DNA of 64,000 nt. Source: Macrothele yani (lineage: Eukaryota; Arthropoda; Arachnida; Araneae; Macrothelidae). The notes beneath the pieces are model-generated. The model did no database searches. It worked only from the letters and a program-made list of their open reading frames with translations, and was not told the origin of the DNA. Of this stretch, positions 44,247 to 55,325 are shown in pieces. Location of the stretch: NCBI GenBank assembly GCA_039090855.1, contig CM077011.1, positions 135,410,749 to 135,474,748 on the forward strand, written 5' to 3'. The position numbers were made by a program, and so were the translations under genes. Within the stretch, counting starts at the first letter, position 1, and each line of letters starts with the position of its first letter.

Positions 44247-44708
44247 ATGGATGAAGGCGTTCTCCCTCCTGATCATTTTTGCCAAGATACGAGTCATGTT
44301 CTCAACTCCGAAAATTCGTCTTTTCCGAATGCAAACGTTACAACAAGTTCCGATGTAGTGAAATGCGTTTTCATCGTGCTTCTTACACTCAGCATAGTGA
44401 GCTTGAACCTGTTAATGATAGCAGTTCTTCACAGCCGTAATCACTACCGATACCTTCGGCAACAGCCACGTTACTTCATGACGTCCCTGGCGGTCACAGA
44501 TTTAGCAATGGGTACTCTTGTAACACCATTCAGTGCTTATTCCTCGCTTCACCATTGCTGGTCATTTGGCAAATTTTTCTGCGCCATAGAGTCCCTTTTC
44601 ATTTCAGCGCTATTTCATCAGTCATCTTTGTCCTTGATGAACATTGCGATTGACAGATACGTATGCATTTTTCGTCCTCTCCGTTACAATGCAATGATGA
44701 CCCGGAAG
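44247..44708 (+). CDS. Class A GPCR, exon coding TM1-TM3
   Basis: 154 codons, ending in phase 0 at a gtaaga donor. The N-terminus has two N-glycosylation sequons (Asn23, Asn30). TM1 is residues about 37-61 (VSLNLLMIAV with the conserved Asn). TM2 is about 76-98 (TSLAVTDLAMG, Asp of the SLAxxD motif). TM3 is about 109-131, with Cys112 for the usual disulfide and Trp105 before it. DRYVCIFRPL at 136-145 is the G-protein contact motif. It reads like amine/orphan receptors of the rhodopsin family (GPR21/52- or trace-amine-like is my guess); the ligand is unknown. No stops or frameshifts, unlike everything around it. The ATG is chosen because it follows the acceptor and starts a normal-length N-terminus. 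Confidence 0.9.
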
Positions 44709-44966
44709 GTAAGACATTTCTGTTGTTGTTTTTATTGAACTGAATGTATAAAAGTTTAATTCTGAACCCCCAAAAAGGGAAAGGCGTGCTTTGCTGATCA
44801 TTAGTAATTCAAACAGCCAGATCTGACTGGAACGCTTGACGTCACAGCATCGGCTGCATTGTCGCGCCATCACGTATCGATCAATTTGTGTGTGCTCTCG
44901 ACATGTCAAAGTGATTGCGGGCTATACAATGACACACGATCTGATGTTAAAGTGTTTGCGTGCTAT

Positions 44967-45838
44967 CACGGCCGGATTAAGGGGGAGGGTCTATAGGAGC
45001 TATAGCCTTGGGCCCACCATGACCAAGGGCCCAGGAGGAATGCCTGGGTAAGCAATAGATAGATAGATAAATAGAGAGAGAGAGAGGGAGATGAAAGAGA
45101 CAGAGAAAGAGAGATGAGAGAGACACAGGCAGAGAGAGAGAGAGAGACAGACAGACAGATAAAATAGAGATGAAAGAGACAGACAGACAGATAAAAGAGA
45201 GATAAGAGAGACAGAGACAGAAAGAAAGGGAGATAAGAGAAAGACAGATGAGAGAGACAGAGAGATGAGAGAGACAGAGACAGAAAGAAAGGGAGATAAG
45301 AGAAAGACAGATGAGAGAGACAGAGAGATAAGAGAGAGAAGGAGAGAGGTTTATAAAATAGTTTTACTTTTGTCTCGTATGATTGGCCAGAAACAAAGGC
45401 TGGAAGAGGGACAGCTTCCAAGGCAGGAACTCACTGAGGGTAAAAGGTTTCATGTCGCTATGTATAGCGGGATCAGAGAGACAGTTTCAAGTTTTTTACT
45501 ACCACTTCCACTTGGAACCGTTAATGGTTGAAGTCCCCTGTGTCTTCACATTGCATTTGACAAGAGAGATGAAATGAGAAAGGTATACAATGATAAATCA
45601 TTAGAAAATCCATGACAAAATCTAGGAATCTTTATGAAAACTCTGCAAATAAATTAGTTTGAAGAATGCACTACGTATTAATTATTACAACTATATTGCT
45701 AGAGTTTCGTGTTTTAACGGACTTCATAATGATTCGCCGTCATGAGTTCTTTAGGGCCCACTTAAATGCTTTAGCCTTGGGGCCCACTCAAATGTCTTAG
45801 CTTAGGGGCCCACGCACTAAGGCCTTAATCCGGCCCTG
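44967..45838. mobile_element. Non-autonomous hAT-like element
   Basis: Ends cacggccggattaagg and, inverted, cagggccggattaagg, with subterminal ggggcccac words. Flanks cgtgctat and cacgctat (6 of 8) fit an 8-bp hAT duplication. No transposase. A large GA-rich microsatellite occupies the interior. Confidence 0.8.
45058..45350. repeat. Purine-rich (GA/GACA)n microsatellite
   Basis: Nearly 300 bp made of gagaga, gacaga and gataga words, all purine-rich on the plus strand apart from the c and t of gaca/gata. A longer period reading agagagacagagacagaaag is repeated twice. Confidence 0.95.
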
Positions 45839-45846
45839 CACGCTAT

Positions 45847-46686
45847 ACTGTAGCACGCAATGTAATGTCAAAGTGATTGCGTGCTAATTTATAAACATTG
45901 GATTATCAATGACTGGAGTTCTATTTATTTATCCGATGTACAATTTTCGAATTGAAATCTTAATATCACAGCAAGTTGGGATTGTATATTAATTTAATTT
46001 AGCTCAATTCGAATATGAATTTGCGCACTTTAATTATTTTTTACTTTTTTAATTTAACTAACTTCCCGAGTTTAGTGCTGATTATATTATACGTTTTGCA
46101 AAAAAAAAAAAAAAAAAAAAAAAAGAAAGAAAGATCGATCTAAACGCTCTGACCTACATTAAAAACTGAAATCCTGAAGATGTCAAAGTGAGCAAAATTG
46201 CATCCAAAAACAAATGTCGCCCCCAACAGCACATTGTCGATAATTTAGATAGTTCCGATTTGTAATGCCAGATGTAGCATTATTTTGTAGAAAAAGCTTA
46301 AGTTTCAAACTAACCGTCGAATAGGATAGTGTAAAAAAATGCCGTGAAAAACAAACAAATGTGCCGGAAAAAAAAATCATTTAACGCGAAAAATCAAAGC
46401 AAAAGTTATTGAGGTAGACGAAAACAACTGGACTACAAGGAAAACTGTTAAACAGCAACAAATATTTTACAGAGAATGTTTATTTGTCGCGAGGCATTTT
46501 AAAAAACGGAAATAAATATCATATGATTTTCAGTTCCAACATGAATGAATTCTTAATATATAAGTTTTTCTATATTTCCTTACAGGAATCCGGCGTCTAT
46601 TTGATTTGTTTTCAATCTGCTTCAGTTAAAAATTTCACCCAGTCTTAGGACGGGAAACACCCGTTATGTATTGCGTTGGTGCGAAG
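45847..46686. other. Intronic sequence, no gene seen
   Basis: AT-rich intron DNA with an A run at 46099-46125. The motif caaagtgattgcg(t/g)gcta occurs on both sides of the hAT-like element (44910 and 45880), perhaps an old tandem repeat into which it inserted. Confidence 0.4.
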
Positions 46687-47027
46687 GAAATGTCATGAGG
46701 CTGCGGGTGGCCGAGTAGGCAACGTTCGTTACTGCCACGGGATGGGCCTCAGGTTCGATCCCACTCAGGTACGAACGCTCGATCCACTAAATACCCGCCG
46801 TGCGTCGGATGGGCACGTTAAGCCGTCGAACCTCGGGTACTGGCCCCCGGTAATAAATAAAGGCGTCTTCGCCCCCTTTCTACTTCTCTTCCGTGTCAGT
46901 TTCCTATCAGGCGCTCTAGCCCAAATCTCATAGTTTCCTATTTTTAAGGGTTGTTTAAGACCTAGGGTCAGACACTCCCTTCCTAAAAATCCTCAAAATA
47001 TTATCATTATGATCATGAAATGTCATG
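46687..47027 (+). mobile_element. SINE-E copy with 11-bp TSD
   Basis: Head ctgcgggtggccgagtaggc with box B aggttcgatccca, then a body with ccgccgtgcgtcggatgggc, ggcccccggtaataaata and gtcagacactcccttcctaa. The tail is AT-rich without a long A run. Direct repeat gaaatgtcatg at 46687-46697 and 47017-47027 flanks it. Confidence 0.92.
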
Positions 47028-47134
47028 CGCGAACGAGCAATAGAGACAGACCCCCACCACAGCCGAATGGAACCACTCGCAGGTGTTGCGGGTATTACGT
47101 CACAGAGTTACTATAAATAGCTAGCACGTCTGGG

Positions 47135-47474
47135 AAGAACAAGGCTCGGCCGCGGGTGGCCTAGTGGGCAACGTTTGTGACTGCCACGGAAAGGACCTCA
47201 GGTTTGATCCCAGCGGGTACGAACGCTCGATCCACTAAATATCCGCCCTGCGTCGGATGGGCACGTTAAACCGTCGGACCCCGGGTACTGGCCCTCCGGT
47301 AATAAATAAGGGCGTCTTCCTCCCCCTTTCTACTTCGCTTCCGTGTCACTTTCCTATCGGGCAATCTAGCCCAAATCTCCTAGTTTCCTATTTCTAAGGG
47401 TTGTTAAAGACCTGGGGTTCGACACTCCCTTCCTAAAGTCCTATACATAAAAAAAAAAAAAAAAAAGAACAGGG
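47135..47474 (+). mobile_element. SINE-E copy, poly-A ended
   Basis: Head gccgcgggtggcctagtggg, box B-like aggtttgatccca, full body and an A run to about 47466. Flanked by aagaacaagg (47135-47144) and aagaacaggg (47465-47474). Confidence 0.9.
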
Positions 47475-47670
47475 TTCACCGGGTACTGGCCCCCCGGTAA
47501 TAAATAAGGGCGTCTTCCTCCCCCTTTCTACTTTGCTTCCGTGTCGCTTTCCTATTGGGCAATCTAGCCCAGATCTCCCAGCTTCCTATTTGTAAGGGTT
47601 GTTTAAGACCTGGAGTCAGACACTCCCTTCCTAAAATCCTCTACATATGATCATTTGATCAAGAACAAGG
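47475..47670 (+). mobile_element. SINE-E 3' half, adjacent copy
   Basis: Starts inside the body at caccgggtactggcccccc and ends tatgatcatttgatc, followed by aagaacaagg again (47661-47670). The head is missing. Confidence 0.85.
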
Positions 47671-47904
47671 TTCAAGCGTGGTTTGTTTGGGCGTAACGTG
47701 GCTTGCAAAGGAAACATGCAGACGCCGGATTTGAAAGTCATCTTCCTGTATGAATTTGAACTGGGCCATTCTTCAAGAATTGATCATCTCCTTCATCTTA
47801 TATATATATATTTGTTCTTGAAGCGAATAAGGAATTTTTCATGAATTCCGGATGATGTGTAGAACAAACCTCACACATTTTTCGAAATACGGACGAACGG
47901 CTAG

Positions 47905-48090
47905 TGGCATCCACTTTTAGGTTCGGGCGCCAATGTGAAAACAGCAATTCATCGATGACAAAAATAGGAACCGTGTCTCCTCGCTGCTGAGTGAAATTCT
48001 CTAACTGACTAAGCTACACCGAGGAAATGAATCGCTGCGGATTTGTCGTCCTGACACGTGCTTCAACTCTGTAATACATCACAAATTACC
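47905..48090 (-). mobile_element. SINE-B copy (minus), old
   Basis: Diverged antisense head ctgactaagctacaccgagg with tcctcgctgctgagtgaaat, then gctgcggatttgtcgtcctg and acacgtgcttcaactctgta as in 3127-3310. Confidence 0.65.
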
Positions 48091-48425
48091 TATTCATACT
48101 CATCCGTAACGCTTCTGGAGAAAGGAAGATTTTTCTCTTTTCAAAGCCATTCATGATGACAGAGCGCATTTAGCTTTCAGGAAAGAACGAGTGAATTTGC
48201 AGCTTTGTCACTCAGAACAAATGTCAAACATTGGCATTTGATGATATAGTAGATTTTGCCGCAAATAAATAAAGATTGTTTTTTATTGGTAACTTTACTA
48301 ACATATGTTTGTACGTTTCCTCTTTCTCTAAGTCGTTCAATCGATTACAACAAATACTTGCAGCAGCACTATATTTTTATATAACATTGCTATATATACT
48401 GGACTTTCCAAGGAATTTTCCAGGA
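48091..48425. other. Intronic sequence, no gene seen
   Basis: AT-rich, no repeat recognised until short ttccaggaatcat-like repeats begin near 48410. Confidence 0.4.
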
Positions 48426-48460
48426 ATCATATATCACCTTTCCAGGGATCACCTTATAAA

Positions 48461-49667
48461 TACACAATGAGCCATTATATTATGACCTCCTACTTAATAA
48501 GCTGTAGGACCTCCTTTAGCCCACAAAACAGCGGCCACTCGGCAAGGCATCGATTCGATGAGTTGGCGATAAATACCCTGGGGTGTCTGGTACCATATAA
48601 TGTCAACAGCAGGTTCTTCAGTTCCCGTACATTTCGGGGTGGTGGTGATTTAGCGCGAACCCGCTTTTCCAAGTCGAACCTCGAATGCTCAATCGGGCTC
48701 ATGTCAGGTGAATTTGGAGGCCAGGGCATTAACAGAAAGTCGCCAGCATGTTCCACAAACCACTCCTTGACGATTCTGGCAGTGTGGCATGGCGCATTAT
48801 CCTGTCGGTAATGGCCATCACCAGCAGGGACTCCAGTTGCCATGAATGGGTGAACATGGCCCGTAACCATCTTCAGATACCAGACAGCTATCAGGGATTG
48901 TGCTATTGGGATAATGGGGCCTAAAGTGTCCCAAGAAGACATCGCCCACAGCATAACACCGACGCCGCCGGCCTGTTTCCGCCCAACAGTGTATGCATAC
49001 GCCATAGCCGCCGTTTGTAATCAGCGCATCCACGCTCGGCCGTCTACGTGATACACCAGGAATCTTGATTCATCAAACCAGGATACTTTCCTCCAATCAT
49101 TTACGGTCCAATCTCGATTATCTTGGGCCCACTTCATGAGTTCTTGGCGATGACGTGCAATGAGCATGGGGACACGTCTGGGTCTTCAGTTACGCAGGCC
49201 CATGCGCAGAAGGCTGCGATGAACTGTGTGCTGTGACACATTGGCCTGATCACCACTGTTGCAGCAGCTGGTGATTTGTCGCACTGCGGTTGCGGTGAAC
49301 AATGCGGGACAGTCTCTGCTTCTCTCTGGCATCAACGAGCTGCAGACGACATACGGCTGGACGACGGTTCTTCGTTTAGCCATGCGTTTGATACATACTC
49401 AATACAGCGGCATGTGATCAACCTACATGCCACGCCGTTTCCGATATCGTAGCTCCGAGTCGCCGTGCCATCACAATTTGTCCTTTTTGAAACTCCGATA
49501 AATCGGTAGCTTTTCCCATTCTGACTTCGAACACTGTACTAACCGAAAGCCGGTCCTTGGGGGGGGGGGGGGGGAGGGTTGAACTTCACCTGCGCCACCG
49601 TTCGGTCTCCAGGCGCGCACATCACTCTACGCTGAGGGTGGTCATATTGTAATGGTTCATCGGTGTA
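48461..49667 (-). mobile_element. Tc1-like element with TIRs, broken transposase
   Basis: Ends tacacaatgagccattatat (48461) and, inverted, tacaccgatgaaccattaca (49667). Minus-strand transposase: QITSCCNSGDQANVSQHTVH (49310-49240, HTH region), GGVGVMLWAMSSWDTLGPI, HYRQDNAPCHTARIVKEWF (second Asp) and MPWPPNSPDMSPIEHSRFDL (Glu) at 49005-48490. The same family lies at 55507-56699 in the opposite direction. A run of about 14 G interrupts the 5' region at 49560. Frames are broken. Confidence 0.9.
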
Positions 49668-49726
49668 TATATATGATATCACCTTTCCAGGAATCACCTT
49701 ATATGACACCTTTTCCAGAAATCATA

Positions 49727-50294
49727 TACAAGGTGATTCATAAAGAAGTATACAGTTTCCAGATGCTGTAAAAGAGTGACAGTTGGAAACACGGACCACA
49801 ACTGCGAACCGTTAGGTAGATGTACTCATAAAGTTTGTGTCCCTCTACTGAGGGAAGTGACGTAGACGATAGCGCGCGTGTCACGTGACTTGTCAGTCAA
49901 AATGGTAGCGTCATCAGTGGAGAAGGCGTTTTGTGTTCTTGAATTGAGCAAAACGGGATCTGTAACTGTTGTGCAACTGCATTTTCGATCACGATTCGGA
50001 AAAGAACCTCCAACCAAAAAATCTAACTACGATTGTCATAAAAATTTGAAACTACAGGCTGCTTGAGCAAACTTAAAAGTCCTGGACGACCACGTGCATT
50101 GCGTTTGGGCGGAAATGGATTACCGGCTCAATGTGTGTCGTGTGACTAAGGGTGCACACATAGAGCATCTGACCGTCTCTAAAAAAACTTGAAACATTCC
50201 CCTACAATTCTGTTACAGGTAACATAAAATATCTTACATTGTTCATGTTCTATAGTGCGTTGAGACTGTATACTTCTTTATCAATCACCCTGTA
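49727..50294 (+). mobile_element. Internally deleted Tc1/mariner element
   Basis: Inverted ends tacaaggtgattcataaaga and tacagggtgattgataaaga enclose only 568 bp. The interior keeps the transposase start (49902-50065: MVASSVEKAFCVLELSKTGS, an HTH/DUF4817-type opening with FGKEPPTKKS) and the very end (CRVTKGAHIEHL near 50130-50165), but no catalytic core. A typical non-autonomous derivative. Confidence 0.85.
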
Positions 50295-50350
50295 TAGTGT
50301 ATATCATTGCTTTCTCAATAGTTCTGCTTCTCAATGTAACCTTCTATGTA

Positions 50351-51763
50351 TACACTGCTGGCCACTCAAAATGCAACACCAAGAAAGAAGCATCCGATTG
50401 ACCTTAAATTTCCAGCATGCGTCGTCCGCGAGAGGACATGCAAACAATTAGCATTGCAGGGCTTATGCAAATCATGTGCACCCGGCACGCCACCGAGAAG
50501 CACTATAAGAAGGGTGCACAGAAGGCGGGGTGTAAGTAGTGCACGTGTGTTGTGCTGCCGGACCTGTGCGTGGGTAGCTTCCTGATGCCTCGTCGCAGAA
50601 TACGGCAGTCATTCCAGCACGTTTCGGAGTTCGACAGAGGACGAATAGTGGCTTATCGCGACAGTGGTTTATCGCACCGAGACATTGGCGCCCTTTTGGG
50701 ACGACAACCAGCCACAGTAAGGCTAGTATGGGTTCGGTGGGTGCAGGAGAGACGGACGGACCGACGAGAGCGATTACCGCAGCCGCGGCACACCACCAAA
50801 CGAGAGGACCGGCATGTTGTGCAGCGGGCATTGACGATTCGCACCGCCACATCACGAATGTTAGCGCAGGAGTTAGGGTGTGTTGCGCAACAACCTGTGT
50901 CAGCACGTACCGTTCGACGTCGTCTGTAGGAGCAGGGACTTGTCGCACGGCGCCCATTGCTCCGATTAACATTGACGTTTCACCACCGGCGAGTGCGGCG
51001 ACAGTGGCCCGTCGAACGCCGCACCTGGACTACGGAAAGGCACGACATTGAATTCTCCGATGAATCCCGCTTCTGCCTGCAACGCCACGATGGTCGGATC
51101 CGCGTGTGGCGGCACCGCGGCGAGAGACTGTATGACGCCTGCATTATGCATCGCCATACCGGTCCGTCGGCTGGCGTTATGGTTTGGGGCGCAATTGGAT
51201 ATGACACCCGCACCCCACTGGTACGCATCGCCGGTATACTCAACAGCCACCGCTACAGCTCCGACGTTTTGGAGCTTGTAGTCCTCGCTTACCTGCAGGA
51301 CCTGCCAGCGGCCACGTTTCAACAGGACAATGCGCGACCGCATGTGGCACGCATCGTGCAACAATTCTTCACTGCCCACCAGGTGTCACTGCTGCCGTGG
51401 CCCGCCTGGTCTCCCGATATATCGCCCATCGAACAGATCTGGTCGCTGATCGGCAACCGAGTGGCCCGGCAAGCACCACCCGCGTCTACGACTGACGAAC
51501 TGTGACAACGTGTGGAAGCAGCCTGGACCGACATACCCCAAGCCCACATCCAAAGCCTCTTTCGTTTGATGCCGCGGCGTGTAGCGGTCGTTATTGCCAG
51601 CCATGGGGGCAACACGAACTATTGATGTCTGCGTGTTCCGCAAGTCGCACGGGCCTGTAAGCTCAATCGTTTCATCTTTGTATCTGTTGTTATGTGTCCA
51701 GTAAATCTGGCTTTGCTATCTCGTGTCTTTCTTGATGTTGCATTTTGGGTGGCCAGCAGTGCA
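50351..51763 (+). mobile_element. Tc1-like element with well-preserved TIRs
   Basis: Inverted ends cactgctggccactcaaaat (50353) and cactgctggccacccaaaat (51762, reversed) extend through caacaccaagaaaga with few mismatches. The element is about 1.41 kb and encodes one transposase on the plus strand. Confidence 0.93.
50585..51625 (+). pseudogene. Tc1 transposase, one frame with two stop codons
   Basis: 347 codons in one frame from MPRRRIRQSF to HGGNTNY, interrupted only by TAG (50927-50929) and TGA (51503-51505, from a CGA-like codon). Residues 1-115 hold the paired HTH region (LSHRDIGALLGRQPATVRLV, a GRPR-like basic part, RTATSRMLAQELG). The DDE core has IEFSDESRFCLQRH (Asp), GVMVWGAIGYD, TFQQDNARPHVARIV (Asp) and WSPDISPIEQIWSLIG (Glu), with 34 residues between the last two acids: DD34E. 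Length is normal for Tc1. It would cut and paste at TA sites; the two stops inactivate this copy. Confidence 0.92.
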
Positions 51764-52675
51764 TTTTTTAAATCTCCAAAATAGTATTGCTTACGTTGAA
51801 ACTTGAATTCATAATTTGCAGGTAGAGGTTTCATAAGTATGTTCAAATCAAGCAAATTCATTTTTAAATATAAAAATTGACGGCGAAATGCGGTTAATTT
51901 CGAAATTGTGCAAGTTAAACTTGAGAGAAAAGGATAATACGTATGTTAAAATTTCTACTTAGATGTTCTTATGAATATACTGATTGTTTTTGTGATAAAG
52001 AAGGTCATAATAAACATAGGATGTTCTCATCACAGAAGTATCCTTTTGATAATACTTATTCTTTTTGTGATAAGAACACCATAATAGAGATATATAACTG
52101 AGATATCAAATTTATTTAGTAACGATTTTTGCATTAAAACGCGTAGACTTGTTTTCGTCTGAGTTCTCTTGGCTTTGCAATGTTTAAAGCCGCCTCTGCT
52201 TGGAACATGAGTCGTAAAATGGATGACACAATAGATTTTGCTAAAAGTAATAAGTTATGTAACAAATAGTGTAACCCTTAATCCTCTAGCACAAAGCCGA
52301 GGATGGTGTGAGTCACACGAGTTTCAAATCCATCAGAGCAAAGTGTTTATTCATGTACTGTAAGTTAGGAATCAGGAGATTGTTCTTTGTATCGTTTTAT
52401 TACGACCTCCATGATTCGACAAAATGATAACAAATTATATGTTTCGGTCATGAGTTCGTAAACGTGCGTATGCTTTTTTTTCATGTTTTGTTTTGGGGTT
52501 TAACGACCACATGCCATTGAGGAACTCTTACTCATACAGGTGGTCTCCCTTTCCTAATTTGAGGCTTGATTGATATAGCGTAAAAATAGAAAAAAAAAAA
52601 ATGGTAACCAGCTACCAACAAAAAAAAAAAAAAAAAAGAAAGAAAAAAAAAATGTGCATCATGAGGTACAAAACT
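51764..52675. other. Intronic sequence with a possible old SINE-A
   Basis: AT-rich, no gene. From about 52495 to 52570, gtttaacgaccacatgccat, ttgaggaactc and cctttcctaatttgagg look like a very diverged antisense SINE-A end. A-rich runs follow at 52590-52650. Confidence 0.4.
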
Positions 52676-52699
52676 CAGTGCGATACTTAAGTTACGGCA

Positions 52700-53965
52700 T
52701 TTATGCTTCAAAACTAGGTTAAGAATTCTCGAGATACGCATCTTCAGCAGCATGCTATATGGATGCGAGACTTGGACTCACTTGCCCCAAAACTAAGTTA
52801 AGCATTCTCGAGATATGCATCTTGCTATATGGATGCGAGACTTGGACTCACTTGCCCCAAAACTAAGTTAAGCATTCTCGAGATATGCATCTTGCTATAT
52901 GGATGCAAGACTTGTACTCACTTGCCTCAAAACTAAGTTAGGCATTCTCGAGATATGTATCTTCAGCAGCATGCTATATGGATGCGAGACTTGGACTCAC
53001 TTGCCCCAAAACTAAGTTAAGCATTCTCGAGATATGCATCTTGCTATATGGATGCGAGACTTGGACTCACTTGCCTCAAAACTGAGTTAAGCATTTTCGA
53101 GATATGCATCTTCAGCAGCATGCTATATGGACGCGAGATTTGTACTCACTTGCTTCAAATCTAAGTTAAGCATTCTCAAGATATGCATCTTGCTATATGG
53201 TTGCGAGACTTGGACTCACTTGCCCCGAAACTAAATTAAGCATTCTCGAGATATGCATCTTCAGCAGCATGCTATATGGATGCGAGACTTGGACTCACTT
53301 GCCCCAAAACTAAGTTAAGCATTCTCAAGATATGCATCTTGCTATATGGTTGCGAGACTTGGACTCACTTGCCCCAAAACTAAGTTAAGCATTCTCGAGA
53401 TATGCATCTTGCTATATGGATGCGAGTGTTGGACTCACTTGCCCCAAAACTAAGTTAAGCATTCTTGAGGTATGCATCTTGCTATATGGATGCGAGACTT
53501 GGACTCGCCCCAAAACTAAGTTAAGCATTCTCGAGATATGCATCTTCAGCAGCATGCTATATGGACGCGAGACTTGGACTCACTTGCCCGAAAACTAAGT
53601 TAAGCATTCTCGAGATATGCATCTTGCTATATGGATGCGAGACTTGGACTCACTTGCCCCAAAACTAAGTTAAGCATTCTCGAGATATGCATCTTCAGCA
53701 GAATGCTATATGGATGCGAGACTTGGACTCACTTGCCCCAAAACTAAGTTAAGTATTCTCGAGATAGGTATCTTCAGCAGCATGGTATATGGATGCGACT
53801 TGGACTCACTTGCCCCAAAACTAAGTTAAGCATTCTCGAGATATGCATCTTGAGCAGCATGCTATATGGATGCGAGACGTGGACCCACTTGCCTCAAAAC
53901 TTATTTAAGCATTTAGGAGACATGCATCTTCAGCAGCATGTTATATGGTTGCGAGACTTGGACAT
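52700..53965 (+). repeat. 70/79-bp minisatellite derived from LINE coding sequence
   Basis: About 17 units of ctatatggatgcgagacttg ... cttgccccaaaactaagtta ... gcattctcgagatatgcatc. Short units are 70 bp; long units add cagcagcat (79 bp). Translation of a unit gives MLYGCETWTHLP, the LLYGCETW motif found after the RT of RTE-type LINEs. The last unit runs straight into the rest of such a LINE (53966-54440). Confidence 0.93.
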
Positions 53966-54440
53966 TGACAAAGGAATCTGACAGAAGGATACTAGTTTTT
54001 GAAAGAAAGTGTATTCGTAAAATCTTACGAATAGGATGGACCAAGAGGATAAGAAATGAAGAAGTGTGCTGAAGAATACAACTAAAACAGACCCTGTTCC
54101 AAAAAATCATACAGAGAAAACTAACACTTGTTGGACACATCTACAGATTGTGTCCAACAAGTGTTAGTTTTCTCTGTATGTTGAACACATCTACAGAATA
54201 CACTGGTGTTTGGCTTAATGAACAGAAGAAATACAAGGGGACGCCCTCACCGTGTGTGGGCTGACGATATTAAAGACTGGTGCGGTGGAACTCTTCAAGA
54301 ACTGAGCCACTCTGCAATGAACAGACTTCAATCGGACAATATAGTTAAAAGGGCAACAAACACTTACGGGACTGTAGCTATGTCTGATCATTATGATGAT
54401 GATTTATGCTTTAACCAGTCTGGTCTGATTGGGTAGTGTT
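53966..54440 (+). pseudogene. LINE C-terminal fragment (RTE-like)
   Basis: Plus strand: ERKCIRKILRIGWTKRIRNE, QRKLTLVGHIYR, VFGLMNRRNTRGRPHRVWAD (GRPxxxW motif), DIKDWCGGTLQELSHSAM and KRATNTYG. Known 3' region of RTE-type reverse transcriptase proteins. It contains a 32-bp perfect inverted repeat (54108-54180) and frame breaks. Confidence 0.82.
54108..54180. repeat. 32-bp perfect inverted repeat, 9-nt loop
   Basis: 54108-54139 is the exact reverse complement of 54149-54180. The following ttgaacacatctacagaa repeats the loop side (ttggacacatctacaga), the mark of a fold-back copying event within the LINE. Confidence 0.95.
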
Positions 54441-54454
54441 GGATCCTTGTCACT

Positions 54455-55130
54455 AGAAGCCTAATACGTTTCAGTTCCAAACCAAACTCAACCTGATCAG
54501 GACCGAATTCCACCTTCACTCTCCACTTCTTTGTGTTCTTCCTCAGACGCCATTTTTGAAGTTTACGAGGTTCAGATTTTTTGATTCCCAGTGTTAAAAT
54601 GTTGAAAAGTCATAAGCGGGCCCATTCTTAATTTTCTTACGATTTTTCATTTCTTTTAGTAAGAAGTTCTGAAAATGATTCTTATAAGATCATTTAAAAA
54701 AATTAAAAGAACATTTTTTTTTCTTTCACTCTACATTAGTTTCACTTGAGTTGCGCCCGCGTGTGTTCAATGCCATTCTTAGGGCCTAACACTTAGGACA
54801 AACCTCAATCAATGAAGGCGACTATGGAGAAACCTTAATGAACTAAGACGATAATTTTGAGGCTTATTATAAATAGGTATCAACCAATACGTTTATACTA
54901 GAATCTGCGTTATTTGCAATTTGCTGAAACGGTAGTAATGCAGAAGTATTGATGTGTTAAATGGATGTTTTTTTTTTTTATGAAAGGCGTATATGTTTCT
55001 TTCAATCCTTACACTCTCTTCTTGCTGTGCCAATCAAAGGAGTAAGATCTTTTTATTCATTTTTAACAGGAATTGAATTTCAAAATCGGTACTTCCCCTG
55101 ACCATGCCAAGGTCAGTGAAGGAAAAGTTG
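54455..55130. other. Intronic sequence, no gene seen
   Basis: AT-rich, without recognised repeats. Confidence 0.4.
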
Positions 55131-55136
55131 CGCTCG

Positions 55137-55325
55137 TCTTCCCAGTGGCCGCGTGGTCTGAAACGCTACTTCTGATCATCCGCTAGATATTGTCCCAGGT
55201 ACCATTTCCGAATGAGGCATGGGTGGTGTGCTTGTCAGACGGATCTGGTTCTATCCCGTTCCTGGAAGTAATAAATTATGGACTTGTAGCTCTCAGAGTT
55301 GCTCATTAAACCCGGAAACAAAAAG
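55137..55325 (+). mobile_element. SINE-A copy, old
   Basis: cccagtggccgcgtggtctg, tctgatcatccgctag, gaatgaggcatgggtggtgt, ccgttcctggaagtaa and cagagttgctcattaaaccc follow the SINE-A order with many changes. Box B is lost. Confidence 0.75.

Noticed and set aside
44966..45421. Minus-strand frame of 151 codons rich in Leu and Ser
   Set aside because: Antisense of a GA microsatellite inside a hAT-like element.
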